DNA from: Hydractinia symbiolongicarpus
Lineage: Eukaryota > Cnidaria > Hydrozoa > Anthoathecata > Hydractiniidae
Reading direction: 5' to 3'
Assembly: GCF_029227915.1 (NCBI RefSeq)
Contig: NC_079878.1
Location: 3,908,001-3,972,000 of the forward strand
Length of the DNA stretch: 64,000 bases
In this document: positions 11,255 through 24,672 of the stretch, piece after piece
How positions within the stretch are numbered: the stretch's first letter is position 1
Layout of the letters: every line of letters begins with the position of its first letter
Notes under the pieces: generated by a model
What the model saw: the letters and a program-made list of their open reading frames with translations, nothing else
Databases searched by the model: none
What the model was told of the DNA's origin: nothing
Translations under genes and position numbers: made by a program

Positions 11255-14200
11255 GTGACGCAACCGTTGTAAGTCAAACGGATTGACACAGTTAGAAATT
11301 CAATGAAAGGTAGTTTTAGAAACTGTCTCTATTTCGTCGATGCAAACTAATGGCTGGGATTATTCGCACAGTAAAAAATGACTTATTTAACTTAATTTAA
11401 AATAAAACTGTACCACAGCGCCCAGTGCAATCGCTGAGTTCCAGCAATCAAGTCAAATTAAGAAGAATGTCACTTCTTGGATACCCATTGGCTTATTTAT
11501 CACATTTATAAGGTCAAATTCCAGAATCAGTTCAATTATTTTCCACAGTCAATCGCTTCACTGTTAAAAGCAATACAACTTAGAAATATCGGAATACTAT
11601 AGCTAAATACATGTGGGGACGAATATGTGGCGCAACCGTTGTAACTCAAACGGATTGATACCGTTAGAAAGTCAATGAAATGTAGTTTTTGAAACTGTCG
11701 CTATTTCTTTAGCGCGCGATAATGGCTAGGATTGGTCCCACAGTAAAAAATGACTTTCTAATTTAAATTTTTAATAAAGCGCTGCCACAGCGCCCAGTGT
11801 AATCGCTTAGTTCCAGCCATCATGTCAAATTAAGGAAATTGTTATTTCTTGTAGTCAAACTAGCTCATTTACAATATTTATCAGGTCACAGTCCAAAGTT
11901 AGTTTAATTAATTCCCACAGTCAATCGTTTCACTGTTAAAAGCGATGCAACTTAGAAATATCGGAAGAAAATCACTAAATATATATTGGTACGAATATGT
12001 GACGCGACCATTGTAACTCAAACGGATTGACACAGTTAGAAAGTCAATGAAATGTAATTTTTGAAACTGTCTCTATTTCTTCAGTGCAAACTAATGGCTG
12101 GGATTATTCCCACAATAAAGAATGACTTATTTAACTTAATTTTTAAATAAAACTCTACCACAGCGCCCAGTACAATCGCTGAGTTCCAGCAATCAAGTCA
12201 AATTAAGAAGATTGTTATTTCTTGTAGTCAAACTGGCTCATTTATCACATTTATAAGGTCAAAGTCCAAAATCAGTTCAATTAAGTCCCACAGTCAATCG
12301 TTTCACTGTTAAAAGCGATATAACTTAGTAATATCGAAAAGATATCACTAAATACAGGTTGGTACGATTATGTGACGCAACCGTTGTAACTAAAACGGAT
12401 TGATACCGTCAAGAAGTCAATGAAATGTTATTTTTGAGAATGTCTCTATTTCTTCAGTGCGTGCTAACGGCCAGGATTGGTCCCACAGTAAAAAATGACT
12501 TATTTATCTTAATTTTTTAATAAGGTGCTACCACAGCGACGAGTGTGATCGCTGAGTTCCAGCAATCATGTCAAATTAAGAAGAATGTGATTTCTTGTAG
12601 TCAAACTAGCTCATTTATAATATTTTTCAGGTCACAGTCCAAAGTTAGTTCAATTAAGTCCCACAGTCAATCGTTTCACTGTTGAAAGCGATGCAACTTA
12701 GAAGTATCGGAAGAAAATCACAAAATATATATTGGTAGGAATATGTGACGCAACCGTTGTAAATCAAACGGATTGACACCGTTAGTAAGTCAATGAAATG
12801 TAGTTCTTGAAACTTTCTCTATTTCTTCAGCGCGAACTAACGGCCGGGATTGGTTCCACAGAAAAAATGTCTTACTTAACTTAATTTTTAAATAGAACGC
12901 TACCACAGTGCCCAGTGCAATCGCTGAGTTCCAGCAATCAAGTCAAATTAGGAAGAATGTTACTTCTTGTAGTGAAACTGGCTCATTCATCACATTTATA
13001 AGGTCAAAGTCCAAAATCGGTTCAATTGAGTCCCACAGTCAAACGTTTCACTGTTAAAAGCGATGCACCCTAGTAATATCCGAGTACTATCGCTAAATGC
13101 ATGTGGGGAGGAATATGTGACGCAGCAGTTGTAACTCAAACGGATTGATACCGTTAGAAAGTCAATAAAATGTAGTTTTTGAAACTGTTGTTATTTTTTC
13201 AGTGCGTGCTAACGGCCAGGATTGGTCCCAGAGTAAAAAAAGACTTATTTATCTAAATTTTTAAAAATAGCGCTACCACAGAGCCTAGTGTAATCGCTGG
13301 TTTCCAGCAATCATGTCAATTTATGAAGAATGTTATTTCTTGGAGTCCAATTGGCTCATTTATCACATTTATAAGGTCAAAGTCCAAAATCAGTTCAATT
13401 AAGTCCCACAGTCAATCGTTTCACTGTTAAAAGCGATATAACTTAGTAATATCGAAAATATATCACTAAATACAGGTTGGTACGATTATGTGACGCAACC
13501 GTTGTAACTCAAACGGATTGATACCGCCAAGAAGTCAACGAAAAGTAGTTTTTGAAACTGTCGCTATTTCTTCAGCGTGCGATAATTCGTAGGATTGGTC
13601 CGACAGTAAAAAATGACTTTCTAATTTAAATTTTTAATAAAGCGCTGCCACAGCGCCCAGTGTAATCGCTTAGTTCCAGCCATCATGTCAAATTAAGGAG
13701 AATGTTATTTCTTGTAGTCAAACTAGCTCATTTACAATATTTATCAGGTCACAGTCCAAAGTTAGTTTAATTAATTCCCACAGTCAATCGTTTCACTGTT
13801 AAAAGCGATGCAACTTAGAATTATCGGAAAAAAATCACTAAATATATATTGGTACGAATATGTGACGCGACCGTTGTAACTCAAACGGATTGACACAGTT
13901 AGAAAGTCAATGAAATGTAATTTTTGAAACTGTCTCTATTTCTTCAGTGCAAACTAATGGCTGGGATTATTCCCACAGTAAAAAATGACTTATTTAACTT
14001 AATTTTTAAATAAAACTCTACCACAGCGCCCAGTACAATCGCTGAGTTCCAGCAATCAAGTCAAATTAAGAAGATTGTTACTTCTTGTAGTCAAACTGGC
14101 TCATTTATCACATTTATAAGGTCAAAGTCCAAAATCAGTTCAATTAAGTCCCACAGTCAAACGTTTCACTGTTAAAAGGGATGCAACCTAGTAATATCCG

Positions 14201-15724
14201 AATACTATCGCTAAATACATGTGGGGACGAATATGTGGCGCAACCGTTGTAACTCAAACGGATTGATACTGTTAGAAAGTCAATGAAATGTAGTTTTTGA
14301 AACTGTCGCTATTTCTTCAGCGCGCGATAACGGCTAGGATTGGTCCTACGGTGAAAAATGACTTTCTAATTTAAATTTTTAAAAAAGCGCTGCCACAGCG
14401 CCCAGTGTAATCGCTTAGTTCCAGCCATCATGTCAAATTTAGAAGAATGTGTTTTCTTGTAGTCAAACTAGCTCATTTATAAAATTTTTCAGGTCACAGT
14501 CCAAAGTTAGTTCAATTAAGTCCCACAGTCAATCGTTTCACTGTTAAAAGCGATGCAACTTAGAAATATCGGAAGAAAATCACTAAATATATATTGGTAG
14601 GAATATGTGACGCAACCGTTGTAAATCAAACGGATTGACACCGTTAGTAAGTCAATGAAATGTAGTTCTTGAAACTTTCTCTATTTCTTCAGCGCCAACT
14701 AACGGCCGGGATTGGTCCCACAGAAAAAAATGACTTACTTAACTTAATTTTTAAATAAAACGCTACCACAGTGCCCAGTGCAATCGCTGAGTTCCAGCAA
14801 TCAAGTCAAATTAGGAAGAATGTTACTTCTTGTAGTGAAACTGGCTCATTCATCACATTTATAAGGTCAAAGTCCAAAATCGGTTCAATTGAGTCCCACA
14901 GTCAAACGTTTCACTGTTAAAAGCGTTGCAACCTAGCAATATCCGAGTACTATCGCTAAATGCATGTGGGGAGGAATATGTGACACAGCAGTTGTAACTC
15001 AAACGGATTGATACCGTTAGAAAGTCAATAAAATGTAGTTTTAGAAACTGTTGCTGTTTTTTCAGTGCCTGCTAACGGCCAGGATTGGTCCCAGAGTAAA
15101 AAAAGACTTATTTATCTAAATTTTTAAATAAAGCGCTACCACAGAGCCTAGCGTAATCGCTGGTTTCCAGCAATCATGTCAATTTATGAAGAATGTTATT
15201 TCTTGGAGACCAATTGGCTCATTTATCACATTTATAAGGTCACAGTCCAGAATCAGTTCAATTAATTCCCAGAGTCAATGGCTTCACTGTTAAAAGCGAT
15301 ACAACTTAGTAATATCGGACAAAAATCACTAAATACATGTTGGTACGAATATGTGACGCAACCGTTGTAAGTCAAACGGATTGACACAGTTAGAAATTCA
15401 ATGAAAGGTAGTTTTAGAAACTGTCTCTATTTCGTCGATGCAAACTAATGGCCGGGATTATTCGCACAGTAAAAAATGACTTATTTAACTTAATTTTCAA
15501 ATAAAACTGTACCACAGCGCCCAGTGCAATCGCTGAGTTCCAGCAATCAAGTCAAATTAAGAAGAATGTCACTTCTTGGATACCCATTGGCTTATTTATC
15601 ACATTTATAAGGTCAAATTCCAGAATCAGTTCAATTATTTTCCACAGTCAATCGCTTCACTGTTAAAAGCAATACAACTTAGAAATATCGGAATACTATC
15701 GCTAAATACATGTGGGGACGAATA
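11255..15724. repeat. Mosaic satellite block (12 monomers)
   Basis: Monomers start at 11255, 11627, 11999, 12372, 12745, 13117, 13490, 13862, 14235, 14607, 14980 and 15353. The first (11255) is a near copy of the one just before it (10882) for about its first 270 bp. Monomers 12745 and 13117 resemble 14607 and 14980 at a 5-monomer offset. The trio 14607-15724 closely resembles 7155-8273 and 10136-11254. Monomers at 11627, 14235 and 15725 share GTGGCGCAACC with a GGGGA box. The stretch looks assembled from types seen in the blocks on both sides, without one repeating unit. Confidence 0.82.
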
Positions 15725-17962
15725 TGTGGCGCAACCGTTGTAACTCAAACGGATTGATACCGTTAGAAAGTCAATGAAATGTAGTTTTTGAAACTGTCGC
15801 TATTTCTTCAGCGCGCGATAACTGCTAGGATTGGTCCCACGGTGAAAAATGACTTTCTAATTTAAATTTTTAATAAAGCGCTGCCACAGCGCCCAGTGTA
15901 TTCGCTTAGTTCCAGCCATCATGTCAAATTAAGAAGAATGTTATTTCTTGTAGTCAAACTGGCTCATTTATCACATTTATAAGGTCAAAGTCCAAAATCA
16001 GTTCAATTAAGTCCCACAGTCAATCGTTTCACTGTTAAAAGCGATATAACTTAGTAATATCGAAAAGATATCACTAAATACAGGTTGGTACGATTATGTG
16101 ACGCAACCGTTGTAACTCAAACGGATTGATACCGCCAAGAAGTCAATGAAATGTTGTTTTTGAGAATGTCTCTATTTCTTCAGTGCGTGCTAACGGCCAG
16201 GATTGGTCCCACAGTAAAAAATGACTTATTTATCATAATTTTTTAATAAGGTGCTACCACAGCGACAAGTGTGATCGCTGAGTTCCAGCAATCATGTCAA
16301 ATTTAGAAGAATGTGATTTCTTGTAGTCAAACTAGCTCATTTATAATATTTTTCAGGTCACAGTCCAAAGTTAGTTCAATTAAGTCCCACAGTCAATCGT
16401 TTCACTGTTAAAAGCGATGCAACTTAGAAATATCGGAAGAAAATCACTAAATATATATTGGTAGGAAAATGTGACGCAACCGTTGTAAATCAAACGGATT
16501 GACACCGTTAGTAAGTCAATGAAATGTAGTTCTTGAAACTTTCTCTATTTCTTCAGCGCGAACTAACGGCCGGGATTGGCCCCACAGAAAAAAATGACTT
16601 ACTTAACTTAATTTTTAAATAAAACGCTACCACAGTGCCCAGTGCAATCGCTGAGTTCCAGTAATCAAGTCAAATTAGGAAGAATGTTACTTCTTGTAGT
16701 GAAACTGCCTCATTCATTACATTTATAAGGTCAAAGTCCAAAATCGGTTCAATTGAGTCCCACAGTCAAACGTTTCACTGTTAAAAGCGATGCAACCTAG
16801 TAATATCCGACTACTATCGCTAAATGTAGGTGGGGAGGAATATGTGACGCAGCAGTTGTAACTCAAACGGATTGATACCGTTAGAAAGTCAATAAATTGT
16901 AGTTTTAGAAACTGTCTCTATAACGTCGGTGCACACTAATGGCTGGGATTATTCCCACAGTAAAAAATGACTTATTTAACTTAATTTTCAAATAAAACTG
17001 TACCACAGCGCCCAGTGCAATCGCTGAGTTCCAGCAATCAAGTCAAATTAAGAAGAATGTTACTTCTTGGAGACCCATTGGCTTATTTATCACATTTATA
17101 AGGTCAAATTCCAGAATCAGTTCAATTATTTCCCACAGTCAATCGTTTCACTGTTAAAAGCAATGCAACTTAGAAATATCGGAAGAAAATCACTAAATAT
17201 ATGTTGGTACGAATATGTGACGCAACCGTTGTAAATCAAACGGATTGACACCGTTAGTAAGTCAATGAAATGTAGTTCTTGAAACTTTCTCTATTTCTTC
17301 AGCGCGAACTAACGGCTAGGATTGGTCCCACAGTAAAAAATGACTTATTTAACTTAATTTTCAAATAAAACTGTACCACAGCGCCCAGTGTAATCGCTTA
17401 GTTCCAGCCATCATGTCAAATTAAGGAAATTGTTATTTCTTGTAGTCAAACTAGCTCATTTACAATATTTATCAGGTCACAGTCCAAAGTTAGTTTAATT
17501 AATTCCCACAGTCAATCGTTTCACTGTTAAAAGCGATGCAACTTAGAAATATCGGAAGAAAATCACTAAATATATATTGGTACGAATATGTGACGCGACC
17601 GTTGTAACTCAAACGGATTGACACAGTTAGAAAGTCAATGAAATGTAATTTTTGAAACTGTCTCTAATTCTTCAGTGCAAACTAATGGCTGGGATTATTC
17701 CCACAATTTAGAATGACTTATTTAACTTAATTTTTAAATAAAACTCTACCACAGCGCCCAGTACAATCGCTGAGTTCCAGCAATCAAGTCAAATTAAGAA
17801 GATTGTTACTTCTTGTAGTCAAACTGGCTCATATATCACATTTATAAGGTCAAAGTCCAAAATCAGTTCAATTAAGTCCCACAGTCAAACGTTTCACTGT
17901 TAAAAGGGATGCAACCTAGTAATATCCGAATACTATCGCTAAATACATGTGGGGACGAATAT
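15725..17962. repeat. 6-monomer higher-order repeat, copy 1 (2238 bp)
   Basis: Monomers start at 15725, 16098, 16471, 16844, 17217 and 17590. The second carries the marks ACAGGTTGGTACGATTATG and a GCGACAAGTGTGATCGCTG segment, both found again 2237 bp downstream. The fourth carries TAAATGTAGGTGGGGAGG, also repeated. The last (17590) is of the GCGACCGTTG, GCAAACTAATGG type. Confidence 0.9.
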
Positions 17963-19575
17963 GTGGCGCAACCGTTGTAACTCAAACGGATTGATACCGT
18001 TAGAAAGTCAATGAAATGTAGTTTTTGAAACTGTCGCTATTTCTTCAGCGCGCGATAACGGCTAGGATTGGTCCCACGGTGAAAAATGACTTTCTAATTT
18101 AAATTTTTAATAAAGCGCTGCCACAGCGCCCAGTGTATTCGCTTAGTTCCAGCCATCATGTCAAATTAAGAAGAATGTTATTTCTTGTAGTCAAACTGGC
18201 TCATTTATCACATTTATAAGGTCAAAGTCCAAAATCAGTTCAATTAAGTCCCACAGTCAATCGTTTCACTGTTAAAAGCGATATAACTTAGTAATATCGA
18301 AAAGATATCACTAAATACAGGTTGGTACGATTATGTGACGCAACCGTTGTAACTCAAACGGATTGATACCGCCAAGAAGTCAATGAAATGTTGTTTTTGA
18401 GAATGTCTCTATTTCTTCAGTGCGTGCTAACGGCCAGGATTGGTCCCACAGTAAAAAATGACTTATTTATCATAATTTTTTAATAAGGTGCTACCACAGC
18501 GACAAGTGTGATCGCTGAGTTCCAGCAATCATGTCAAATTTAGAAGAATGTGATTTCTTGTAGTCAAACTAGCTCATTTATAATATTTTTCAGGTCACAG
18601 TCCAAAGTTAGTTCAATTAAGTCCCACAGTCAATCGTTTCACTGTTAAAAGCGATGCAACTTAGAAATATCGGAAGAAAATCACTAAATATATATTGGTA
18701 GGAAAATGTGACGCAACCGTTGTAAATCAAACGGATTGACACCGTTAGTAAGTCAATGAAATGTAGTTCTTGAAACTTTCTCTATTTCTTCAGCGCGAAC
18801 TAACGGCCGGGATTGGTCCCACAAAAAAAAATGACTTACTTAACTTAATTTTTAAATAAAACGCTACCACAGTGCCCAGTGCAATCGCTGAGTTCCAGTA
18901 ATCAAGTCAAATTAGGAAGAATGTTACTTCTTGTAGTGAAACTGCCTCATTCATTACATTTATAAGGTCAAAGTCCAAAATCGGTTCAATTGAGTCCCAC
19001 AGTCAAACGTTTCACTGTTAAAAGCGATGCAACCTAGTAATATCCGACTACTATCGCTAAATGTAGGTGGGGAGGAATATGTGTCGCAGCAGTTGTAACT
19101 CAAACAAATTGATACCGTTAGAAAGTCAATAAATTGTAGTTTTAGAAACTGTCTCTATTTCGTCGGTGCACACTAATGGCTGGGATTATTCCCACAGTAA
19201 AAAATGACTTATTTAACTTAATTTTCAAATAAAACTGTACCACAGCGCCCAGTGCAATCGCTGAGTTCCAGCAATCAAGTCAAATTAAGAAGAATGTTAC
19301 TTCTTGGAGACCCATTGGCTTATTTATCACATTTATAAGGTCAAATTCCAGAATCAGTTCAATTATTTCCCACAGTCAATCGTTTCACTGTTAAAAGCAA
19401 TGCAACTTAGAAATATCGGAAGAAAATCACTAAATATATGTTGGTACGAATATGTGACGCAACCGTTGTAAATCAAACGGATTGACACCGTTAGTAAGTC
19501 AATGAAATGTAGTTCTTGAAACTTTCTCTATTTCTTCAGCGCGAACTAACGGCTAGGATTGGTCCCACAGTAAAA
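17963..19575. repeat. 6-monomer higher-order repeat, partial copy 2
   Basis: Monomers start at 17963, 18335, 18708, 19081 and 19454 and match 15725-17330 in order. A small difference is CAAACAAATTGATA near 19102, where copy 1 has CAAACGGATTGATA. Similarity ends near 19575: copy 1 continues TGACTTATTTAACTTAATTTTC, while this copy continues with AATAACTTACTTAAC. The second half of monomer 19454 is therefore the start of the next, 7-monomer register. The boundary is estimated to within a few tens of bases. Confidence 0.87.
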
Positions 19576-22063
19576 AATAACTTACTTAACTTAATTTTTT
19601 AAAAAAACGCTACCACTGTGCCCAATGCAATCGCTGAAATCCAGCAATCAAGTCAAATTAAGAAGAATGTTACTTCTTGTAGTCAAACAGGCTCATTTAT
19701 CACATTTATAAAGTCAAAGTCCAAAATCAGTTCAATTGAGTCCCACAGTCAAACGTTTCACTGTTAAAAGCGCTGCAACCTAGTAATATCCGAGTACTAT
19801 CGCTAAATACATGTGGGGAAAAGTATGTGACGCAACAGTTGGAACTCAAACGGATTAATACCGTTAGAAAGTGAATGAAATGTAGTTTTTGAAACTGTTG
19901 CTATTTCTTCGGCGCGCAATAACGGCTAGGATTGGTCCAACAGTAGAAAATGACTTTTTTACGTAAATTTTTAAATGAAGTGCTACCACAGCGCCCAGTG
20001 TAATCCCTGAGTTCAGGCAATCATGTCAAATTAAGAAGAATGTTATTTCTTGGGTCCAGTTGGCTCTCTTATCACATTTATCAGGTCACAGTATAAAGTT
20101 AGTTCAATTAAGTTCCACAGTCAATCGTTTCACTGTTAAAAGCGATATAACTTAGTAATATCAGAAAGATATCACTAAATACATGTTGGTACGAATATGT
20201 GACGCAACCGTTGTAACTCAAACGGATTGATACCGCCAAGAAGTCAATGAAATGTAGTGTTTGAGAAGGTCTTTATTTCTTCAGTGCGTGCTAACGGCCA
20301 GGATTGGTCCTAAAGTAAAAAAAGACTTATTTATCTAAATTTTTAAATAAAGCCCTACCACAGAGCCTAGTGTAATCGCTGGTTTCCACCAATCATGTCA
20401 ATTTAGGAAGAATGTTATTTCTTGGAGTGCAATTGGTTCATTTATCACATTTATAAGGTAACAGTCCAGAATCAGTTCAATTAATTCCCAGAGTCAATCG
20501 CTTCACTGTTAAAAGCGATAAAACTTAGTAATATCAGAAAGATATCACTAAATACATGTTGGTACGAATATGTGACGCAACCGTTGTGACTCAAACGGAT
20601 TGATACCGCCAAGAAGTCAATGAAATGTAGTGTTTGAGAAGGTCTTTATTTCTTTGGTGCGTGCTAACGGCCAGGATTGGTCCTAAAGTAAAAAAAGACT
20701 TATTTATCTAAATTTTTAAATAAAGCCCTACCACAGAGCCTAGTGTAATCGCTGGTTTCCAGCAATCATGTCAATTTAGGAAGAATGTTATTTCATGGAG
20801 TGCAATTGGTTCATTTATCACATTTATAAGATCACAGTCTAGAATAAGTTCAACTAATTCCCAGAGTCAATCGCTTCACTGTTAAAAGCGATAAAACTTA
20901 GTAATATCGGAAAAAAATCACTAAATATATGTTGGTACGAATATGTGACGCGACCGTTGTAACTCAAGCGGATTGACACAGTTAGAAAGTCAATGAAATG
21001 TTGTTTTTGAAACTGTCTCTATTTATTCAGTGCAAACTAATGGCTGGGATTATTCCCACAGTAAAAAATAACTTAGTTAACTTAATTTTTAAATAAAACT
21101 CTACCACAGCGCCTAGTACAATCGCTGAGTTCCAGCAATCAAGTCAAATTAAGAAGATTGTTACTTCTTGTAGTCAAACTGGCTCATTTATCACATTTAT
21201 TAGGTCAAAGTCCAAAGTCAGTTCAATTAAGTCCCACAGTCAATCGTTTCACTGTTAAAAGCGATGCAACTTAGAAATATCGGAAGAAAATCACTAAATA
21301 TATATTGGTAGGAATATGTGACGCAACCGTTGTAAATCAAACGGATTGACACCGTTAGAAAGTCAATGAAATGTAGTTCTTGAAACTTTCTCTATTTCTT
21401 CAGCGCGAACTAACGGCCGGGATTGGTCCCACAGAAAAAAATGACTTACTTAACTTAATTTTTAAATAAAACGCTACCACAGTGCCCAGTGCAATCGCTG
21501 AGTTCCAGCAATCAAGTCAAATTAGGAAGAATGTTACTTCTTGTAGTGAAACTGGCTCATTCATCACATTTATAAGGTCAAAGTCCAAAATCGGTTCAAT
21601 TGAGTCCCACAGTCAAACGTTTCACTGTTAAAAGCGATGCAACCTAGTAATATCCGACTACTATCGCTAAATGCATGTGGGGAGGAATATGTGACGCACC
21701 AGTTGCAACTCAAACGGATTGATACCGTTAGAAAGTCAATAAAATGTAGTTTTAGAAACTGTCTCTATTTCGTCGGTGCACACTAATGGCTGGGATTATT
21801 CCCACAGTAAAAAATGACTTATTTAACTTAATTTTTAAATAAAACTGTACCACAGCGCCCAGTGCAATCGCTGAGTTCCAGCAATCAAGTCAAATTAAGA
21901 AGAATGTTACTTCTTGGAGACCCATTGGCTTATTTATCACATTTATAAGGTCAAATTCCAGAATCAGTTCAATTATTTCCCACAGTCAATCGTTTCACTG
22001 TTAAAAGCAATGCAACTTAGAAATATCGGAAGAAAATCACTAAATATATGTTGGTACGAATAT
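19454..22063. repeat. 7-monomer higher-order repeat, copy 1 (2610 bp)
   Basis: Monomers start at 19454, 19827, 20199, 20572, 20945, 21318 and 21691. Each has its partner 2609-2610 bp downstream. Marks shared by the copies are GTGGGGAAAAGTATGTGACG near 19811, GTATAAAGTTAG at 20091 and GGTCTTTATTTCTT near 20269 and 20642. Two adjacent monomers inside the unit (20199 and 20572) are near duplicates of each other, which points to a single-monomer duplication before the 7-mer was copied. The first quarter of 19454 also belongs to the previous 6-mer register. Confidence 0.9.
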
Positions 22064-24672
22064 GTGACGAACCGTTGTAAATCAAACGGATTGACACCGT
22101 TAGTAAGTCAATGAAATGTAGTTCTTGAAACTTTCTCTATTTCTTCAGCGCGAACTAACGGCTAGGATAGGTCCCACAGTAAAAAATAACTTACTTAACT
22201 TAATTTTTTAAAAAAACGCTACCACTGTGCCCAATGCAATCGCTGAATTCCAGCAATCAAGTCAAATTAAGAAGAATGTTACTTCTTGTAGTGAAACAGG
22301 CTCATTTATCACATTTATAAAGTCAAAGTCCAAAATCAGTTCAATTGAGTCCCACAGTCAAACGTTTCACTGTTAAAAGCGCTGCAACCTAGTAATATCC
22401 GAGTACTATCGCTAAATACATGTGGGGAAAAGTATGTGACGCAACAGTTGGAACTCAAACGGATTAATACCGTTAGAAAGTGAATGAAATGTAGTTTTTG
22501 AAACTGTTGCTATTTCTTCGGCGCGCAATAACGGCTAGGATTGGTCCAACAGTAGAAAATGACTTTTTTACGTAAATTTTTAAATAAAGTGCTACCACAG
22601 CGCCCAGTGTAATTCCTGAGTTCAGGCAATCATGTCAAATTAAGAAGAATGTTATTTCTTGGGTCCAGTTGGCTCACTTATCACATTTATCAGGTCACAG
22701 TATAAAGTTAGTTCAATTAAGTTCCACAGTCAATCGTTTCACTGTTAAAAGCGATATAACTTAGTAATATCAGAAAGATATCACTAAATACATGTTGGTA
22801 CGAATATGTGACGCAACCGTTGTAACTCAAACGGATTGATACCGCCAAGAAGTCAATGAAATGTAGTGTTTGAGAAGGTCTTTATTTCTTCAGTGCGTGC
22901 TAACGGCCAGGATTGGTCCTAAAGTAAAAAAAGACTTATTTATCTAAATTTTTAAATAAAGCCCTACCACAGAGCCTAGTGTAATCGCTGGTTTCCACCA
23001 ATCATGTCAATTTAGGAAGAATGTTATTTCATGGAGTGCAATTGGTTCATTTATCACATTTATAAGGTCACAGTCCAGAATCAGTTCAATTAATTCCCAG
23101 AGTCAATCGCTTCACTGTTAAAAGCGATAAAACTTAGTAATATCAGAAAGATATCACTAAATACATGTTGGTACGAATATGTGACGCAACCGTTGTAACT
23201 CAAACGGATTGATACCGCCAAGAAGTCAATGAAATGTAGTGTTTGAGAAGGTCTTTATTTCTTTAGTGCGTGCTAACGGCCAGGATTGGTCCTAAAGTAA
23301 AAAAAGACTTATTTATCTAAGTTTTTAAATAAAGCCCTACCACAGAGCCTAGTGTAATCGCTGGTTTCCAGCAATCATGTCAATTTAGGAAGAATGTTAT
23401 TTCATGGAGTGCAATTGGTTCATTTATCACATTTATAAGATCACAGTCCAGAATAAGTTCAACTAATTCCCAGAGTCAATCGCTTCACTGTTAAAAGCGA
23501 TAAAACTTAGTAATATCGGAAAAAAATCACTAAATATATGTTGGTACGAATATGTGACGCGACCGTTGTAACTCAAGCGGATTGACCCAGTTAGAAAGTC
23601 AATGAAATGTTGTTTTTGAAACTGTCTCTATTTATTCAGTGCAAACTAATGGCTGGGATTATTCCCACAGTAAAAAATAACTTAGTTAACTTAATTTTTA
23701 AATAAAACTCTACCACAGCGCCTAGTACAATCGCTGAGTTCCAGCAATCAAGTCAAATTAAGAAGATTGTTACTTCTTGTAGTCAAACTGGCTCATTTAT
23801 CACATTTATAAGGTCAAAGTCCAAAGTCAGTTCAATTAAGTCCCACAGTCAATCGTTTCACTGTTAAAAGCGATGCAACTTAGAAATATCGGAAGAAAAT
23901 CACTAAATATATATTGGTAGGAATATGTGACGCAACCGTTGTAAATCAAACGGATTGACACCGTTAGAAAGTCAATGAAATGTAGTTCTTGAAACTTTCT
24001 CTATTTCTTCAGCGCGAACTAACGGCCGGGATTGGTCCCACAGAAAAAAATGACTTACTTAACTTAATTTTTAAATAAAACGCTACCACAGTGCCCAGTG
24101 CAATCGCTGAGTTCCAGCAATCAAGTCAAATTAGGAAGAATGTTACTTCTTGTAGTGAAACTGGCTCATTCATCACATTTATAAGGTCAAAGTCCAAAAT
24201 CGGTTCAATTGAGTCCCACAGTCAAACGTTTCACTGTAAAAAGCGATGCAACCTAGTAATATCCGACTACTATCGCTAAATGCATGTGGGGAGGAATATG
24301 TGACGCAGCAGTTGCAACTCAAACGGATTGATACCGTTAGAAAGTCAATAAAATGTAGTTTTAGAAACTGTCTCTATTTCGTCGGTGCACACTAATGGCT
24401 GGGATTATTCCCACAGTAAAAAATGACTTATTTAACTTAATTTTTAAATAAAACTGTACCACAGCGCCCAGTGCAATCGCTGAGTTCCAGCAATCAAGTC
24501 AAATTAAGAAGAATGTTACTTCTTGGAGACCCATTGGCTTATTTATCACATTTATAAGGTCAAATTCCAGAATCAGTTCAATTATTTCCCACAGTCAATC
24601 GTTTCACTGTTAAAAGCAATGCAACTTAGAAATATCGGAAGAAAATCACTAAATATATGTTGGTACGAATAT
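22064..24672. repeat. 7-monomer higher-order repeat, copy 2 (2609 bp)
   Basis: Monomers start at 22064, 22436, 22808, 23181, 23554, 23927 and 24300. Order and private variants follow copy 1; one difference is GACCCAGTTAG near 23583 against GACACAGTTAG near 20974. Similarity to copy 1 continues into monomer 24673 as far as about 24800 (ACGGCTAGGATAGG), where the sequence switches to TTATCTTAATTTTTTAATAAAG and the 4-monomer register begins. Confidence 0.9.

Noticed and set aside
20091-20102. TATA-like promoter element (GTATAAAGTTAG)
   Set aside because: It is a one-base-class variant of the common GTCCAAAGTTAG landmark carried in a few HOR copies; nothing downstream suggests a transcript.
21914-24279. 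Frames of 62-66 codons at 21914 and 24091
   Set aside because: Short, in satellite sequence, without coding features; each is simply the longest gap between stops in that monomer.
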